Counted from the stretch's first letter, positions 1 through 13,160 are shown. The stretch: DNA of 64,000 bases from Selaginella tamariscina (GCA_003024785.1 PUQB01000922.1:1-64000), one strand, 5' to 3'. Notes: generated from the letters alone by a model not told the origin. Made by a program: numbers and translations.

Positions 1-1630
1 AAAGCAATGCAAGTGTAAGAGGCTATTTTTGATATTATATGTAATTTATAAAACATTTCATACATATTAAATATATGGTTATTTCATTTTTATAAGTTAT
101 TCTATTATATTTTAATGCTTTTAAAAGCTGTAATACATTAAAATATTTATGTATTTTTAAAATTTTATATTTGAGTATATACTCCCTAATATATAATAAT
201 ATATGTATTTAAACTTATAATTATAATACCAAGCTTAAATGTCTTACGATTTGAACACACGCACGCAGCACACACCACACACATTGACACTATTGTGTTG
301 TGATGAATACATAAAGATTAATAGAAATTATTATTTTTATATGTAATAATAATCTCTTTCATAATTATGTAATGTTAGATTTTAATATGCTCAAAATAAG
401 AAGTGACTAATTATGAATTTAGATGCAGGGAAATACATGCAAATATACATATATAAAACTGTGTGTATGTAGGTGTAGATGTGACAAGAGAGTGTCATAT
501 ATGTATTCTCCGAGTTTCTATGGATATACCTTAAACCCTAAACCCTAAACTTATTAAACTACTGTATATACATGCTTGTTCGAATTCTAATATAGTTTAA
601 TTTTAAATATTGTATTAAATACATTGCATTCTATTCAAATCACATTGCTAATTTTACATTAATATTTTAATTTAAAATTTAAAATGAATAATGAAACTTT
701 TACTTCAAACATAAATCCCACTACTAGAATTTATAAATTCATATTTTAAATTTAAAATTAACAATATATATTTTTAATGGAGCGCTGAATTTAATACTAT
801 TTACTTTTAACTTACTTTTGGTGTGTAATATATTTACTTTTGTCCAGTTTATTTTAACTTTACTATTGCTTTTTTTCTAATAACTTGGTCACAAAAATAT
901 ATCATAACTTAATATTTGTAGAAATTAAAATATATCTAACTTAATTTCTACAAATATATATATATAACTTGGAGAATGTGAACGTGCATAAATATGATTA
1001 TGCATATATATATTTATAGAAATTAAGTTTGGCTTTTATTTATAGTATGACATCTCTATGTACCAACATTATATTTATAGAAATTAAGTTTGGCTATATA
1101 ATAAATTGTTATACTTTTAGTTATTTCTATATATTTATAAACACATAATATAATTTCTCTTTATATCTAATGCTTATGTACTAATAAAATTTATGTACAT
1201 ATTTGATTTATATTTTTTTTATTTGGACTTTAATTATTGTAAAGAAAATTATCAAACTGACACTCTAGTATTATATAATTTCTGAATTGCCTGCGTATGA
1301 AAATGCCCAAATTGATATTGAATTAATTCTATTATTAATCAGCTTAATGATACACACAAACCTGCTTGTAGTATTGTACCATTTATCATTAAATATACCC
1401 AGTACATTATATGTGTGTGTGTGCGTGTTAATAAACTAATTAATGATAAATTTAACTCAAAGCCAGTTTGAACGTTTATCGAGATTATCTGAATAATTTA
1501 GGTCAGTTGATTTTTTAATATGTTTATTCATTATGTAATATAAAAAATATTATTTTCTTAGAATATTTTGTTTCTTCAGTGTTGGGGAGGGAGTACAGAT
1601 AGTCTTTCGGCGATATTTGCTGGTTCTCAC
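1..1630. other. AT-rich intergenic DNA with a telomere-like motif
   Basis: No coding region is seen. The stretch is very AT-rich. A short interstitial telomere-like run (AAACCCTAAACCCTAAAC) lies at about 533-550. A block of about 25 bp containing TTTATAGAAATTAAGTTTGG occurs twice, at about 1012-1035 and 1073-1097. It reads as ordinary repeat-derived intergenic sequence. Confidence 0.6.
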
Positions 1631-1704
1631 CACATGTGTGGCACTTAAATAGTACTAACAAGGCTAACACATGTGTGGCACTTAAATAGTACTAACAAGG
1701 CTAA
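1631..1704. repeat. Perfect 37-bp tandem duplication
   Basis: The 37-bp unit starting CACATGTGTGGCACTTAAAT occurs twice head to tail, at 1631-1667 and 1668-1704. It borders the start of the RCC1-like fragment. Confidence 0.9.
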
Positions 1705-2060
1705 CTGTTGGGACCGAATCAGTTGGGACAAACAGATGCTCCTCAAGAGCATAGCTTCTCTTAGAACATTTCATAGCTGTGGTGTTATTGAAGACACTGC
1801 CAGAGTTGTGTGCTGGGGAAACAAAACCTACCATCAGACAGACACACCAAGGGATGAGGATGAGGCCTTCTCGATCATAGAAGAAGGAGATATTACACTT
1901 GCGGAGTCAGCTTGAAGTACCTGCGGATTGGAAGTGCTGGGGAAATGGAGTGAACGTAGGTATGAAAGTCAGTCCAGCTTTGTACAAACAATTGCAGTAG
2001 GGGGCAGTACTCACTTCCAAATAACACTGGTGGTCCTTTCTCGTCAGTGCCCACATCCGA
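1690..2060 (+). pseudogene. RCC1-like (CRINKLY4-type) repeat fragment
   Basis: The frame at about 1765-1915 reads a peptide with FHSCGV, then RVVCWGN. This is the pattern of RCC1-like repeats with conserved Cys and Trp seen in the extracellular part of CRINKLY4-related receptor kinases. After a stop at 1913 a second piece with KCWGNG follows in a shifted frame at about 1917-2000, so the reading frame is broken. No start codon, signal peptide or kinase domain is attached. CR4-like kinase-domain pieces lie at 25.1-25.5 kb and 29.64-29.74 kb; they may be parts of the same original gene (inference). It could also be an unrelated RCC1-like gene fragment. Confidence 0.4.
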
Positions 2061-2069
2061 ATGAACATG

Positions 2070-4539
2070 TTTGCCTAAATTTCTGAGAAGAATGCTTGGA
2101 GAATGTATAATAGTCGCAATTTCGATATTGAACTCTCGAATGGATAATGATCGTTTTAACGTTCAAATCCTAAGCTTATCAACTAGTTGTTATACTAGTG
2201 GATATAAACTTACAATCATATCAATTTATCGAAATGCTACAACTACATTATAGATATGGTCTTAGTTTACATGAACCGAACTTCAATTTTTAAGATGGAC
2301 AATAATGTTATGACAGTATTCCGAGGAACTTGTTCAGAGACTAAGAGGAATCATGAACTAGTGTCTGGTTCATCTAATTGATTTAGTAAGATATCAACCT
2401 CCACATAAATGTTATCATAACATGAAGTGTTATCAACTTCATGTTTTAGTCATACCTTATAATTCAATAGATCTCCCCAAACATGAATAAAATATCTAGT
2501 TCAGTACATTGAACTAAGATACATTATTCACTCTAGACACCTAGCAATCCAGAAAGTGTCACATTGCCCCTCAAGCAATGTATTGAGAAATGTTCATTTC
2601 TCAACTAACTTGAAAACACGTTTCAAGTTATAACACTAAGGTAGTGCCTTACCAAAGTGTCAGACTCAAATCCACTTGAGTCTTTATATTATATGATTAC
2701 GGCCACCTCATGTGATCATAACCAAGTTTGATATTGAGCGCTCCAAACTCAATATTGAAGAGATATCATACCATACTTTGACAAGTCATTTATAACCAAT
2801 CTTGAAAAGATTGTCACAAATTCTGCCAAAGTTTAGAATATAAATATCTCAACAGATGAGGTGATAGGAAACCTCATATTCTCGAACCGATATTGGACGA
2901 ACCTTGAAACAATCATCAAGAAGGGACACCATCTTTTGATAATCCCGCTACTACACTTTCAAGAATATTGAACCAAGGTCAAGGAACACCATCAAACCTT
3001 GAGATAGAACCAAAGACTAACCCAAGGAATACAATCAAACCTTGAGTCAAGAATAGTTCTATTTTTCAATATTCTAAAGATTGAAGATACATACTTTATT
3101 TGTTCTTTAAGTCCCCATTTGTGACCATGATGCAAGTCAAGAAACCGTCTTTTGAATAATCGTATTCGACTCTAAAATGAAATATTATTGAAAATCAATA
3201 TCAACTTCTGATCTCATCGAATACCGACTCTCTGAGGAGGCATGCACTTAAACCTCCAATGGAAATCCGACTATTACTAGCTCATTGTAATTCTCAACAT
3301 AAGTTATCAAACTTAGCAAGTTTCCTTACTTAGTCCGATAAACAAAGTGAAGAATCCCAAATCATGCTCTTCTTAACCAAGGAATCACCCTTGTTCAAGA
3401 ACTTCTCCCCACATTGCAAACAACGTTACAGTTTCAAGATTAAAGAGTTAACAATGAAAATGCACAAGTGTGCGCCGAACGCCTTCACTATGCAAGTCCT
3501 TATTACTCAGTAAACTGAAAATGTAAACGTATGTTTCCAACATTACTCTTTCTGATAGATCATGCCATCTATCCCAAAAGTTGCATTGATAGGGATGCAA
3601 CATTAAATCCGTCTACTGCCAAAATATATTATTCTATCCCATTCTTAAGATCCCACATGAGATAACTTCATAATCAAGTTAGTTGAGTTAGCTAACTTGA
3701 ATACAAAGTGCGCGCCTACAACCAACTAAGGTTTCAAGTTGTACTTTGTTCAAATCAACGACTTGAACTTAGTAAACTATTTCACCTAATGTTACTTGCA
3801 GCTAGCGTCATCAAAGTATTACGTCCATCGGACAATACTTTGATTACATTGGATCTTCGAACCAACTGCTTAACATATTCATCATATGTTAATATTCGAC
3901 ATTCCGTTGTATTATTATTCATCCCATAGTCTGCTTCTAGAGTTACACTCTCGAAACATGCACTATAATAAGAGCTTATTTTACACTTTATGTCAAAATG
4001 TAGTGTTCATATCTTATGTTTGAATATGCCCCTTCTCCGAAGTCAAAGATGCACTTCTGAACATAAGTCTTTCCCCGTTTGAACACTATTGCTGAACTGA
4101 TATTGAATCTTGCCCTAAGCCAAAACTCTGTTTCCAAATCATGTGTTATCCCAAATTCAAACACCTTAAAGAAAAAGAAAAATTTTCAATAATGTGTAGA
4201 ACTTAGGATATCACAAGACCCACTTCACAAGACTTAGTTTGTAAGCCAGAACAAACTAACACGCCACGTCTTGTGGAAGTATATGGTAAAGTAACCAAAC
4301 ATTCATAAGGTAAATAACCTGGCATACAACTTGGAAGTTCTTCCAAGTGCTTCGACATTGGAGTCCATAACCCACACCCACTTATTAAGTAGATGTTCTT
4401 TGAAGAGTTATAGATCTCAGGACCAACTCTCCGCGCAGAATTCAGACATTAGCCGAAAGTGATAGAGTACTTCAAAATTTAGAACTAACTAAACCCTGAA
4501 AAACACTACACTTTAGGAGTCCTACTGACCGCAGAGAAT
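2070..4539 (-). mobile_element. 5' internal region of a non-coding LTR retrotransposon
   Basis: This stretch lies directly inside the primer-binding site of the LTR at 4555-6252 and, on the minus strand, should be the 5' internal part of that element. I see no gag or pol reading frame on either strand, so the element looks non-autonomous. The left limit is not visible; I place it near the end of the RCC1-like fragment, which may be one breakpoint of the large inversion. Confidence 0.5.
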
Positions 4540-4552
4540 GGCTCCGATACCA
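4540..4552 (-). promoter_or_regulatory. Retrotransposon primer-binding site (Met-tRNA type)
   Basis: The minus strand reads TGGTATCGGAGCC two bases inside the LTR end. The usual plant site complementary to initiator Met-tRNA is TGGTATCAGAGC. This fixes the LTR at 4555-6252 as the 5' LTR of a minus-strand element. Confidence 0.85.
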
Positions 4553-4554
4553 AT

Positions 4555-6252
4555 TGTCAGAGTTTTAACCCAAAGGGCCAACACGTGGCAACACGTGGCT
4601 GCCAGGTGGCCATTCGGCGTCATCACCCTGTGTGAGCAACGCTAAGTTTCCCAGAACAACCCCAACCCCTAGGTTAGACTCTAATGCCCAAGTGGAAGGA
4701 GACTTAGGGTTTAGCCTAAGTCTCCCTAGATGTCTACCCCCAAACCCTTGAGGGATAACCCTAGTTGACTTAGGGTCTTGCCCTAGAAGACCTAGACAGG
4801 CTCATGCCCTAACCCCCATCAAGGAGACGTGTGTTCCACACATACCCCTAGACAGAGCTAAGGCATCGTCACTTACCCCTTGAGGAATCACCCTCATCCG
4901 GGAGTACAACCCCTTTAGGGCGACAAGGGGTACCCTGAACCACGACTAACCCCTAAGGGTTTGAGTGGCCAAGTTATACCCTAGACCTAGGGCTAGTACT
5001 TAGTGAGGACACGAGTGTGCGCCGTAGGCGGACACGAGTGTTCTGCTAAGCAAACTCCCTAAGGCTAGGTTTGGGATAACCCTAAGCACATGACCTTGCG
5101 AGTGCCTACGAAAGGGCTCTGCTAATGCTTAGGTTGTTCAACCCTTGAATTCCAAGGAGAACACTCCCCTAGCCAAGTGTGCCAAAGCACACCTAGTTAT
5201 GAGACCTAACCTCCCTTGAGCGGATGCCCAAGGCTTAGCACCCTAGTGCAAGCACAAGCATGTCTGTTTGCTAAAGTATCCAACCCCTTGGCGACAAGCC
5301 CATGACATAACCCCAAAGGGCGTGCCTCGGGCGTTGTACCATGTGACGTTTAGCCCAGTGTCACATCTCCATGTGACACTGCCTTCCGATGTGGGCTATC
5401 ATGCCATAGCCCTTAGATTCAAGAGTTGCACCAAGTACCACAAACGTGGCTCCTAAATGCCAACTCTAGAACCCCTCAATGAACCCTCAGGAACAGGTAA
5501 CGTGAACCTGTCAAACAAGATCCCACGCCCACAGTTGGACAAGGACACGGATGTGCCTTGCTTGGCCGTGAGTGCTACACCTAGCTTGACGTGGAGGAGG
5601 AGGCTGGAGACAAGCCTCAACCTCTGCCTCTTGGAACGTGCATTCCGACAAGACCTCCCAGGCATGGATTCGCCAACGTTAAGGGTAAGCTACCCCGAAG
5701 GTGGGACGTACCCCTGGCATCTGGAAGTTAGGGCGGCACAACAGAGGGTTGTGCCTTGACGACACAAGCTAGAGCTTGCACCGGGAAAGAGTAACGAGCT
5801 CAGTCATGAACCCAGGAACCCTCACTCCTATATACTACCTTATTTATGTGACAGAGCCCCCCCCCCCTGTTTTCCTGTTTACATAAGTGGGCTAGCACTG
5901 AAATCTCATTCCCAGAGGGAACATACTTGGTGAGTTATCCATCGACCCCTAAACCCTAACCTGTCAAACCTGGGGGTATTTCTAAGCATATCCGACATGC
6001 CGAACTCACCGGAACTAGCCATTAATCCAACCGAGACACGGAAAACGAGGGTAAGAGTTTTCTAGAAGGTAAGTGCTACCTTCGCTTAGAGTTTCTCGAG
6101 ATATCTAAGGACAGCTGGCCGGACTACCCCTAAACACCTAAGTGCACTAAGCGGGGCTGTTTCTCACTACATCTAGGGCTTGTCAACATAGTATAGTAGG
6201 TAACAACAGTCAACGTCCAAAGTAAAGAGGAGTCATAGTAAAAACTATGACA
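4555..6252 (-). mobile_element. 5' LTR (1.7 kb) of a non-coding LTR retrotransposon
   Basis: On the minus strand this LTR starts TGTCATAGTTTTTACTATGA and ends AAAACTCTGACA, so it has TG...CA ends. It is the near-identical reverse complement of 31104-32801; both copies span 1698 bp, with small indels (for example about 9 bp near 6140). A third, more diverged copy is at 42969-44684. The outer flank 6253-6257 is GACCA, the reverse complement of the TGGTC that follows the copy at 32801. That match identifies the two as LTRs of one element separated by an inversion. Reading frames inside it have no recognisable product. Confidence 0.9.
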
Positions 6253-6257
6253 GACCA

Positions 6258-8830
6258 CATGCTTATATAGTTCTGAGTAACCAGTTGCCTTATCAGAATT
6301 CTTTGGCATCGATTTTTGAACCCATGCCACATTTTTTTGATGCCATCAATGAGCTGGGCACTCAATGGAATAGGGTTTGGTTGTCCTTCTGGGAGAAGTG
6401 GCTTTCCATTCTCTCCACTTTTGAAGAGCATTAACCCTCTTTCGGTAACCACTCCTGCTCTGATGGCCGTAACTTGTACTGCATAATAGGTATACCATCT
6501 CGTATGGAGAAAAAGAATTGTAGCGGCACAAGGTGACCAACTAAAGAATCACCCCTCTTTTATATACTCCTTGAGAAATTTTTTGAAGTCTGGCACCTCA
6601 GTCACAAGCAAAGCACAACTTTTTTTGGAGATGCAATTTTCAAAAAGATTCATCATATGCGGTAAGGTAAGTGCACTTGTCCTTTTTGTAGAGTTGGAGA
6701 CCTTGCTGAAGAACGCATCAATATCTTCATGAGTGTGACCAACCATAAGAAACTGAGCGTGATTGTTTCAAACACACCTTTGGCAACAAGCATTGACAAG
6801 TATGCTAGCACATATCTAGAAAATAAAAGTAAGTATGAGCTTGAGAAACCCTTAAGTAAAATGATTTACCTATTTTTGTTCTCGCCTGCACAATTATCCA
6901 TCTGTAAAAGCAAATGACGAGGAAGCTTATTTGATGTTGAGGACACATGTACACTATTTGAGCTAGATCCCTCCACTGAACCTGAACTCTCAACAGGGCC
7001 ATCTGTTTTTTGTGCAGGTTGCTGACAATGCCTCTCATATTCCCAAGTAGCCTCAAGTGCAGACGTGTTCATGAGAGCATTATGTAAAGGTTGAAGGTGT
7101 TGTTTCTTCACTTTGAGATCACTGATAGGACTTGTCTGTGAGTGGGCTTCAAGGTTTCTGAAACACATGGCAACGACCCAATAGTGAAATTGGAGTCGCT
7201 AGACCAATGTGGAAGTGAAAAGTGTCCATATGACTCACAACCGTGTCCATGTGTTAGCACACCTGTCAATGAAATCGGAAGTTTCATGACATTTCCAAGG
7301 CACTTTGGTGTTGCAACGAGCTTTGGAATGCTGGTCTTTGAATGATCCATCTTGTCATGGATCAAGCACAGGTACTCTGATGGGCGTGACACAGAAAGCA
7401 TGCGGTGTGCATAGTACTGAGACCGGCAAGTTTGTTGTGCAATCATGTGGGCCTCCATCTTCTTTTGAATGGCAGTGATCTCCACCAAGGTTTTTGCACA
7501 AGCCTCTGCAGCCTTCAATGATGTACAAGTGTCACACTTGGAAAAGCTAGAGTGTTTTGCAATCTCCACATCCTTAAAATGAGTATTCCATATGTTGTTG
7601 AAGGTACCAGTGCAGATTGCTTGAGCCCCATCAACTGAGGCACTTGTTCACATGTTCACACAGCTTCAATTGAGTGTAGATTGAAGGCAAAACCTTGAGA
7701 TTTTCCCTGACCCCTGCATTTGTGGTTCGGCATTTGTGAGGCATCCTGTCTGCATTTGCTTCCACAAAAGCCTTGAGTATCTCTATGGCTGCCATAATGT
7801 GAGAGCGGGTTTTGACCAAGCAGTGTTCCCATGTACTGAGGTTCGCGCTCCATCTACCACTCATCCCTCCGACGGTAGAACGTGGTCTTTGGGATCCCGT
7901 ATATACTGTACCAAGCTTTGAAGCAGATGGCCACCTTATTAAATACCATGGATGTACTCTGATAACCTGTGTCCGAGGCCATTCCATCAATACACCCAGT
8001 TAGTGCAGCATATACAAACTCATGCCTTTGCTTTTGGGTGAGCGTACGAAAGACATGTCTACATTGGGTAATTTCATTCCGGTCTGCCATCTGACAACAC
8101 TTCTTCTTGCACAGTCAATCGTGGAAATGCTCGTAACACTTTCGGAAGATGTAGGATCCATCTTTACCCTCTTGCTGAAACTTGCAGGGGAAGATCTGCA
8201 ACCCATGAATCGCCTTTTTTTACAATAGGACCAATGCAAGGAACCTCTTCAAATATGAGTTGTTCTTCCGGGTTGTTATTATTGAAATCCAACCCAGAAT
8301 ATGTTGAACCATCTTGCCGTCTTAATTCAGATGTTCGCCACCTCACGAGGGATCCAGGATGCAAAGTGCCATTAGGTGAAACCTCTGTCACAACTACACC
8401 CACGAAGTCGGACCCTAGTTTCTCTTCTGACACTGCTTCCATTGGATTTATAGCTGTGATGATGCCTCTCCAACCTCAATCTCATGAAGAAAGAGAATCA
8501 CCTCATCCATCACAGCAGGCAAGCCATCATCTGGAAAACTCGTGCTACTGTTTGTTTGTGACTCTGTATATTCTGTGTCAGCCTTGACTTCATCCAAATT
8601 CCACAATACAGGAGAACCCTCCTCAAATTCCATTCCAGGAACCTCAACATGCTTGAAAATGGTGTTCACCCATACGTACACACAAGATCCTTGGGCAATA
8701 TTGTGACATGATGCATATCATCTCGAACTTCCACAGTTCCAGTGCCAACTATCTCGTTGTTCCGAAGAAGACATACTTTATCTCCAGTATTATACATATT
8801 GTCCTGCACAAAAAATTGTGTTATTTATGA
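6258..8830 (-). pseudogene. DUF7869-like gene, 5' part, cut by an LTR element
   Basis: Read on the minus strand, pieces run from about 8830 (GDKVCLLRNNEIVGTG) through 8681-8448, 8442-8164, 8090-7854 and 7569-7108 to 7168-6868, ending in QMDNCAGENKNR. A GT-AG intron of about 80 nt follows, then VGHTHEDIDAFFS at about 6745. The pair QMDNCAGENKN / VGHTHEDID is the hallmark I remember for the DUF7869 family, which is widespread and transposon-like in bryophytes, algae and other eukaryotes. The function is unknown. Several frame breaks (for example near 6545 and 6440) show decay. The frame runs into the target duplication at 6253-6257; its continuation is found at 32802-33347 on the other strand. 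Confidence 0.6.
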
Positions 8831-9984
8831 TATCTGTTTATGCAATATTTTAAGAAATCATAATGTAGTTGCTTAATAATATGCATGTGCAATAATACAT
8901 AATTATGTATAAGATAATATCTCATGCTTTATTAATACAACTGATGGGCGGGATTAATCCCGTCCACGACTCCATCCGTGCTTTCCTATAAACAATAGCG
9001 CACCCAATTTAATGTCGCTCCTGAGCTAATCACTAAGAAGAAAAAGAAAATCTGAAGAGTGAAAATGAAGAAACCCTTGTCGGAGAAAGAACCAGATCTG
9101 AATTTGAGTGGGAAATTAAATGTATTTTTAAATTTACATGTCAGACTGATAATACTTATGTCAGAAATTCAAAATTTTTTGAAATAAAAGAAAAGAAAAT
9201 TTAAGATGAGCTGAAACAAATAACGACAGTTTAACATATATACTCTCCAATTCCAATGAGTGTTTTAAAATTGCATTTAATGTCATTCAAGTGCTTCAAG
9301 CTGTTTAATATTACGAAATTTTTGTAATTATTCTACATTATTAATATTCAAGTATATATTATTAAGTTTATATTATATATATACACTAATACAATAAATA
9401 AATTGATATATTTTATGTATCATTTAAAATATATTCATAGTCTGTTTATTATTATTATTTTCTTAATTACTCGAGTAATTAATTTACATTTCCTACTATT
9501 AATGGGATTCTTTGTTATTTTCTTAATATTCAAAGAATATTCCAGTATTAAACATGATTATCATAATTAAATTAGTTTTATTCTTAATTATCTCAGTAAT
9601 TATTCTACATTTGTATATATTAATGGGATTTTCTCAATTAATTTGTTATTATTTCAAGAATATTCTAGTGTTAAACCTTATTATCAATTTTAAATTAATA
9701 TATATTATTAAAACTATATATGGCTATATATTAGATAAATCATATATTTTATGTATAATTTAAAATATGTTCATGTGTATATTAATATTATTTTCTTAAT
9801 TATTCGATGTTTGTTTTGCACATATTATATATAAACACAATCATAAATTTATTATATACATGTGCACACGCATTAGAAGCACTTACAGAGACACATATGC
9901 ACACACATGCACATTGCCCTAAACCAACTTGAGAAATTATATGTTGCTTCTTTATTGAAAAACATCATGTTCAACGCATGTACG
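8831..9984. other. AT-rich intergenic DNA with one isolated palindrome motif
   Basis: No gene is seen. At about 8946-8963 there is one isolated copy of GGGCGGGATTAATCCCGTCC, the same palindrome that forms the array at 11.93-12.72 kb. The rest, with repeated ATTATTTTCTTAATTA and TCTAGTATTAA-like pieces (9440-9800), is AT-rich and non-coding. Confidence 0.5.
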
Positions 9985-10640
9985 ATCTATATGTACTCAG
10001 TGTGTGTATGTAACACATTGAATTTACACATGTAATATATATGTATGTCTGTGTATACACGTGTGTATGTATATATGTGTACTAATATAATATATGTATG
10101 TGTATGATTTTCATTTGTTAACACTGTATCTCTTCTCTCATACATACACAGTGTCACCATGCATAATCCTTCTCTCATACTACACACCATGCATGATCAT
10201 GATCCATTAATATGTAGCCTGTCTCTTCCTCATACGTACACACCATGCATGATCCATAATATGTACTGATGTTACAATTTATGTAATATGTATAATGTAT
10301 ATCTGTGTATAACACTCACTCCTCTCATACATAAACACCATGCATGATCCATCCTAACCCTAAACCCTAAACCCTACATTGAATTTACACATGTAATATG
10401 TATGTATGTCTGTGTGTATACACATGTGTATGTATATGTGTGTACTAATATATCCAATGTGTATGAATTTAATTTGTTAACACTCTCACTCTTCTCTCAT
10501 ACATACACACCATGCATGATCCATGTAAATATGTACTGTCTCTCTTTTCTCAAACATACACACCATGCATGATCCATAATATGTATTGTCACTCTTCTCT
10601 CATACATACACACCATACATGATCCTGTACTCTGTCTCTC
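9985..10640. repeat. Interspersed CATACATACACACCATGCATGATCC repeats
   Basis: At least seven degenerate copies of a motif containing CACACCATGCATGATCC occur at about 10140, 10175, 10225, 10325, 10495, 10550 and 10595. A longer block beginning TGAATTTACACATGTAATAT is present twice, at about 10018 and 10379, separated by a telomere-like run (CCTAAACCCTAAACCC) at about 10351-10374. The pattern indicates segmental tandem duplication. Confidence 0.75.
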
Positions 10641-10829
10641 TAATATTAATATATACTAATATGTATGTATGTCTATGTGTTAATACTATGTGTGTATATA
10701 TGTATCGCTGTATGTGAAACTTTAACACTCTCATACACGTGTTAACCCTTGCATGATATTTTTCTTGGGGTGTATGTGATACACCCACGCACGCACACGC
10801 TGATAATATAATGAAAGAATATTCATTTA

Positions 10830-11145
10830 GGGCGAATCTATAGTTTATTCTTTTTAGGGTTTAAGTATATTCTTAAAAGGAATATTGGATTAGGGTTAAT
10901 ATATATTCTATTTCTTTTAGGGTTTTGGTATATTCCTAGGTTTGTAAGGCGGCGGCGGCGGTGGCGGCGAAATCTCCTTCTCTCTCTCACACAGGTGAGA
11001 TCTCTCTCTCTCACACGCACACTCCTCTGCGTTTATTTGTGATATTTATTTATTTTTATTCACATATATATTTATATGTGTGTGTATTAATAATATAATT
11101 TAGATCTCTATCTCTTGCACACACACGCACACTCGTATATATATT

Positions 11146-11182
<37 letters not shown>

Positions 11183-11364
11183 TATATCCTCTCTCTCTCT
11201 TTCTTTATAGATCTCTATCTCTTGCACACACGCAATCGTATACATATACACCACAGATATATATATATATATATATATTCTTCTCTCTCTCTCTTTTCTA
11301 TAGATCTCTATCTCTCGCACACACACGCACACTCGCATACACAACACACACCACACCACACACA

Positions 11365-11411
<47 letters not shown>

Positions 11412-11476
11412 CTTCTCTCTCTCTCTTCTCTATAGATCTCTATCTCTCGCACACACACGCACACTCGTATACATAT

Positions 11477-11522
<46 letters not shown>

Positions 11523-11925
11523 TATTTTTTATCTATATATATGTGTGTGTGTGTATCTGTATAATTTTACTGATTTGTTAATTGTATCTCTCGCACACAC
11601 ACGCACACTCCTGTATATATGTGTGTGTGTGTGTTTGTTTATCTGTATGATTTTATTTGTTTCACACACGCATACACACGATATACATATCACATATATA
11701 TATATATATATACCTATGTATACATACATATATTATGTGTACCAGTATCTGTATAATTTTATTTATTTATCTATCTCTCGCACACAGACGCGTATATACA
11801 TATACATATACATATATATATGTGTGTGTGTATCTGTATAATTTTATCTGATTTGACTATCTCTGCACACACACGCACTCTCCTACACACACATATACAT
11901 ATATATCTGTGTGTGTGTGTGTGTA
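10830..11925. repeat. Microsatellite ladder (TA/CT/CA modules)
   Basis: A module of (TA)n, then (CT)n, then ATAGATCTCTATCTCTCGCA, then CACACGCACACTCGTATA recurs about seven times between 11100 and 11890, with 90-190 bp spacing. It is preceded at 10830-10945 by three TTTTAGGG(T)-bearing lines and a GGC trinucleotide run (about 10949-10968). Translations across it are simple-sequence artefacts, not genes. Confidence 0.85.
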
Positions 11926-11926
11926 G

Positions 11927-12720
11927 CGGCGGGATTAATCCCACCGCTATATAATTAGCCACTCGGTGGCGGGATTAATCCCGCCGCCTACGCATGCCCT
12001 GCGCGAAATCGGGCGGGATTAATCCCGCCGCCATTGGCCTGCCTGAAGGGCCTAGGCGGCGGGATTAATCCCGCCGGATTTCGCGCAGGGCATTGGCGTC
12101 CAACGGATTAATCCCGCCGCCTACGGCCGAAGTGAAGGGCCTGGGCGGCGGGATTAATCCCATCGCGTACGCATGCCTGCGCAGAATCGGGCGGGATTAT
12201 CCCGCCCCCTAGGCACTTCAGGCAGGCCAAGGCGGCGGGATTAATCCCGCAAGATTTCGCACAGGGCATTGGCGTTCGGCGGGATTAATCCCGCTGACTA
12301 AGGCCCGAGTGAAGGGCCTGGGCGGCGGGATTAATCCCGCCGCTACGCATGCCCTGCGCGGAATCGGGCGGGATTTATCCTGCCGCCATTGGCCTGCCTG
12401 AAGGGCCTAGGGGCGGGATTAATCCCGCCGATTCCGCGCAGGGCATTGGCGTCCGGCGGGATTAATCCCGCCGCCTAGGGCCGAGTGAAGGGCCGGGCGG
12501 CGGGATTAATCCCGCTGCCCTGCGCGGAATCGGGCGGGATTAATCCGCCGCCAAAGGCTGCCTAAAGGGCCTAGGCGGCGGGATTAATCCCCCCGATTTC
12601 GAGCAGGGAATTGGCGTCCGGCGGGATTAATCCCGCCGCATAGGGACCGAGTGAAGGCCCTGGGCGGCGGGATTAATCCCGCCGAGTCTTCAATGCCTGT
12701 TGGAGGAATGAATCCCGCCA
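11927..12720. repeat. GC-rich palindrome array (GGCGGGATTAATCCCGCC)
   Basis: About 18 copies of the palindrome GGCGGGATTAATCCCGCC, some with one or two changes, are spaced about 43-46 bp apart. Four different spacers alternate, giving a higher-order unit of about 165-178 bp repeated roughly four times. The spacers are themselves mirror images (GCCCTGCGCGAAATC and GATTTCGCGCAGGGC), so each unit can fold into a large hairpin. The GC content contrasts sharply with the AT-rich surroundings. Its core holds two inverted TAATCC sequences. The array ends about 0.6 kb upstream of the ParB-like gene. Confidence 0.9.
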
Positions 12721-12844
12721 CCCTTCGCTTTTTTCTCCATTGGTGAGTCGGACCAATCCCAAACGTTTCTGTCTGAGACGTAGAAGGTTTACAACATACC
12801 AATGGAGAGAATGGGAAGGGTGGGGAAATTCATTTAACCATCCC

Positions 12845-13050
12845 TTACATGGTGGGCGAGATTAATCCCGCCTCCTTTCTGGAGTCACTGAAGGGTGTGC
12901 CAAATAAATCCTGCCCAGTTCTCTCTGAGACCGAGAAGGGTGGCAAGATTAATTCCGCACTCCCGTTCAAGGCCTCCAGAAAGGTGGCGAGATTAATCCC
13001 GCCCACTCTTTCAGGAGGCATTGAAGGGGTGGCGAGATTAATCCCGCCGC
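12845..13050. repeat. Diverged tail of the palindrome array
   Basis: Four looser copies of the motif, written here as GTGGCGAGATTAATCCCGCC with variations, lie at about 12852, 12940, 12985 and 13030. Spacing is 45-90 bp. The intervening sequence (GGAGGCATTGAAGGG-like) differs from the main array, suggesting older or relaxed copies. Confidence 0.75.
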
Positions 13051-13160
13051 ACCTTCCATGTGAATATATGTGTATTAGTATATATAAGTTGCATATCTCA
13101 TTTTATTTACTTTTATCATCTTATCATAATATTTCGAGTAAAAGCTAGGAATCTATGTAA

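Noticed and set aside
5457..5759. 100-residue open frame in the LTR at 4555-6252
   Set aside because: It recurs, broken, in the other LTR copies (31387-31887 minus; 43836-44030) and has no recognisable domain; it is LTR sequence, not a gene.
11144..11962. Overlapping open frames over the TA/CA/CT microsatellites
   Set aside because: They translate to Tyr-Ile, Thr-His and Arg-Glu runs, which are simple-sequence artefacts.
11927..12720. CRISPR-like array
   Set aside because: Repeats are palindromic and spacers are few, alternating and themselves repeated; the host is a plant. It is satellite-like DNA.
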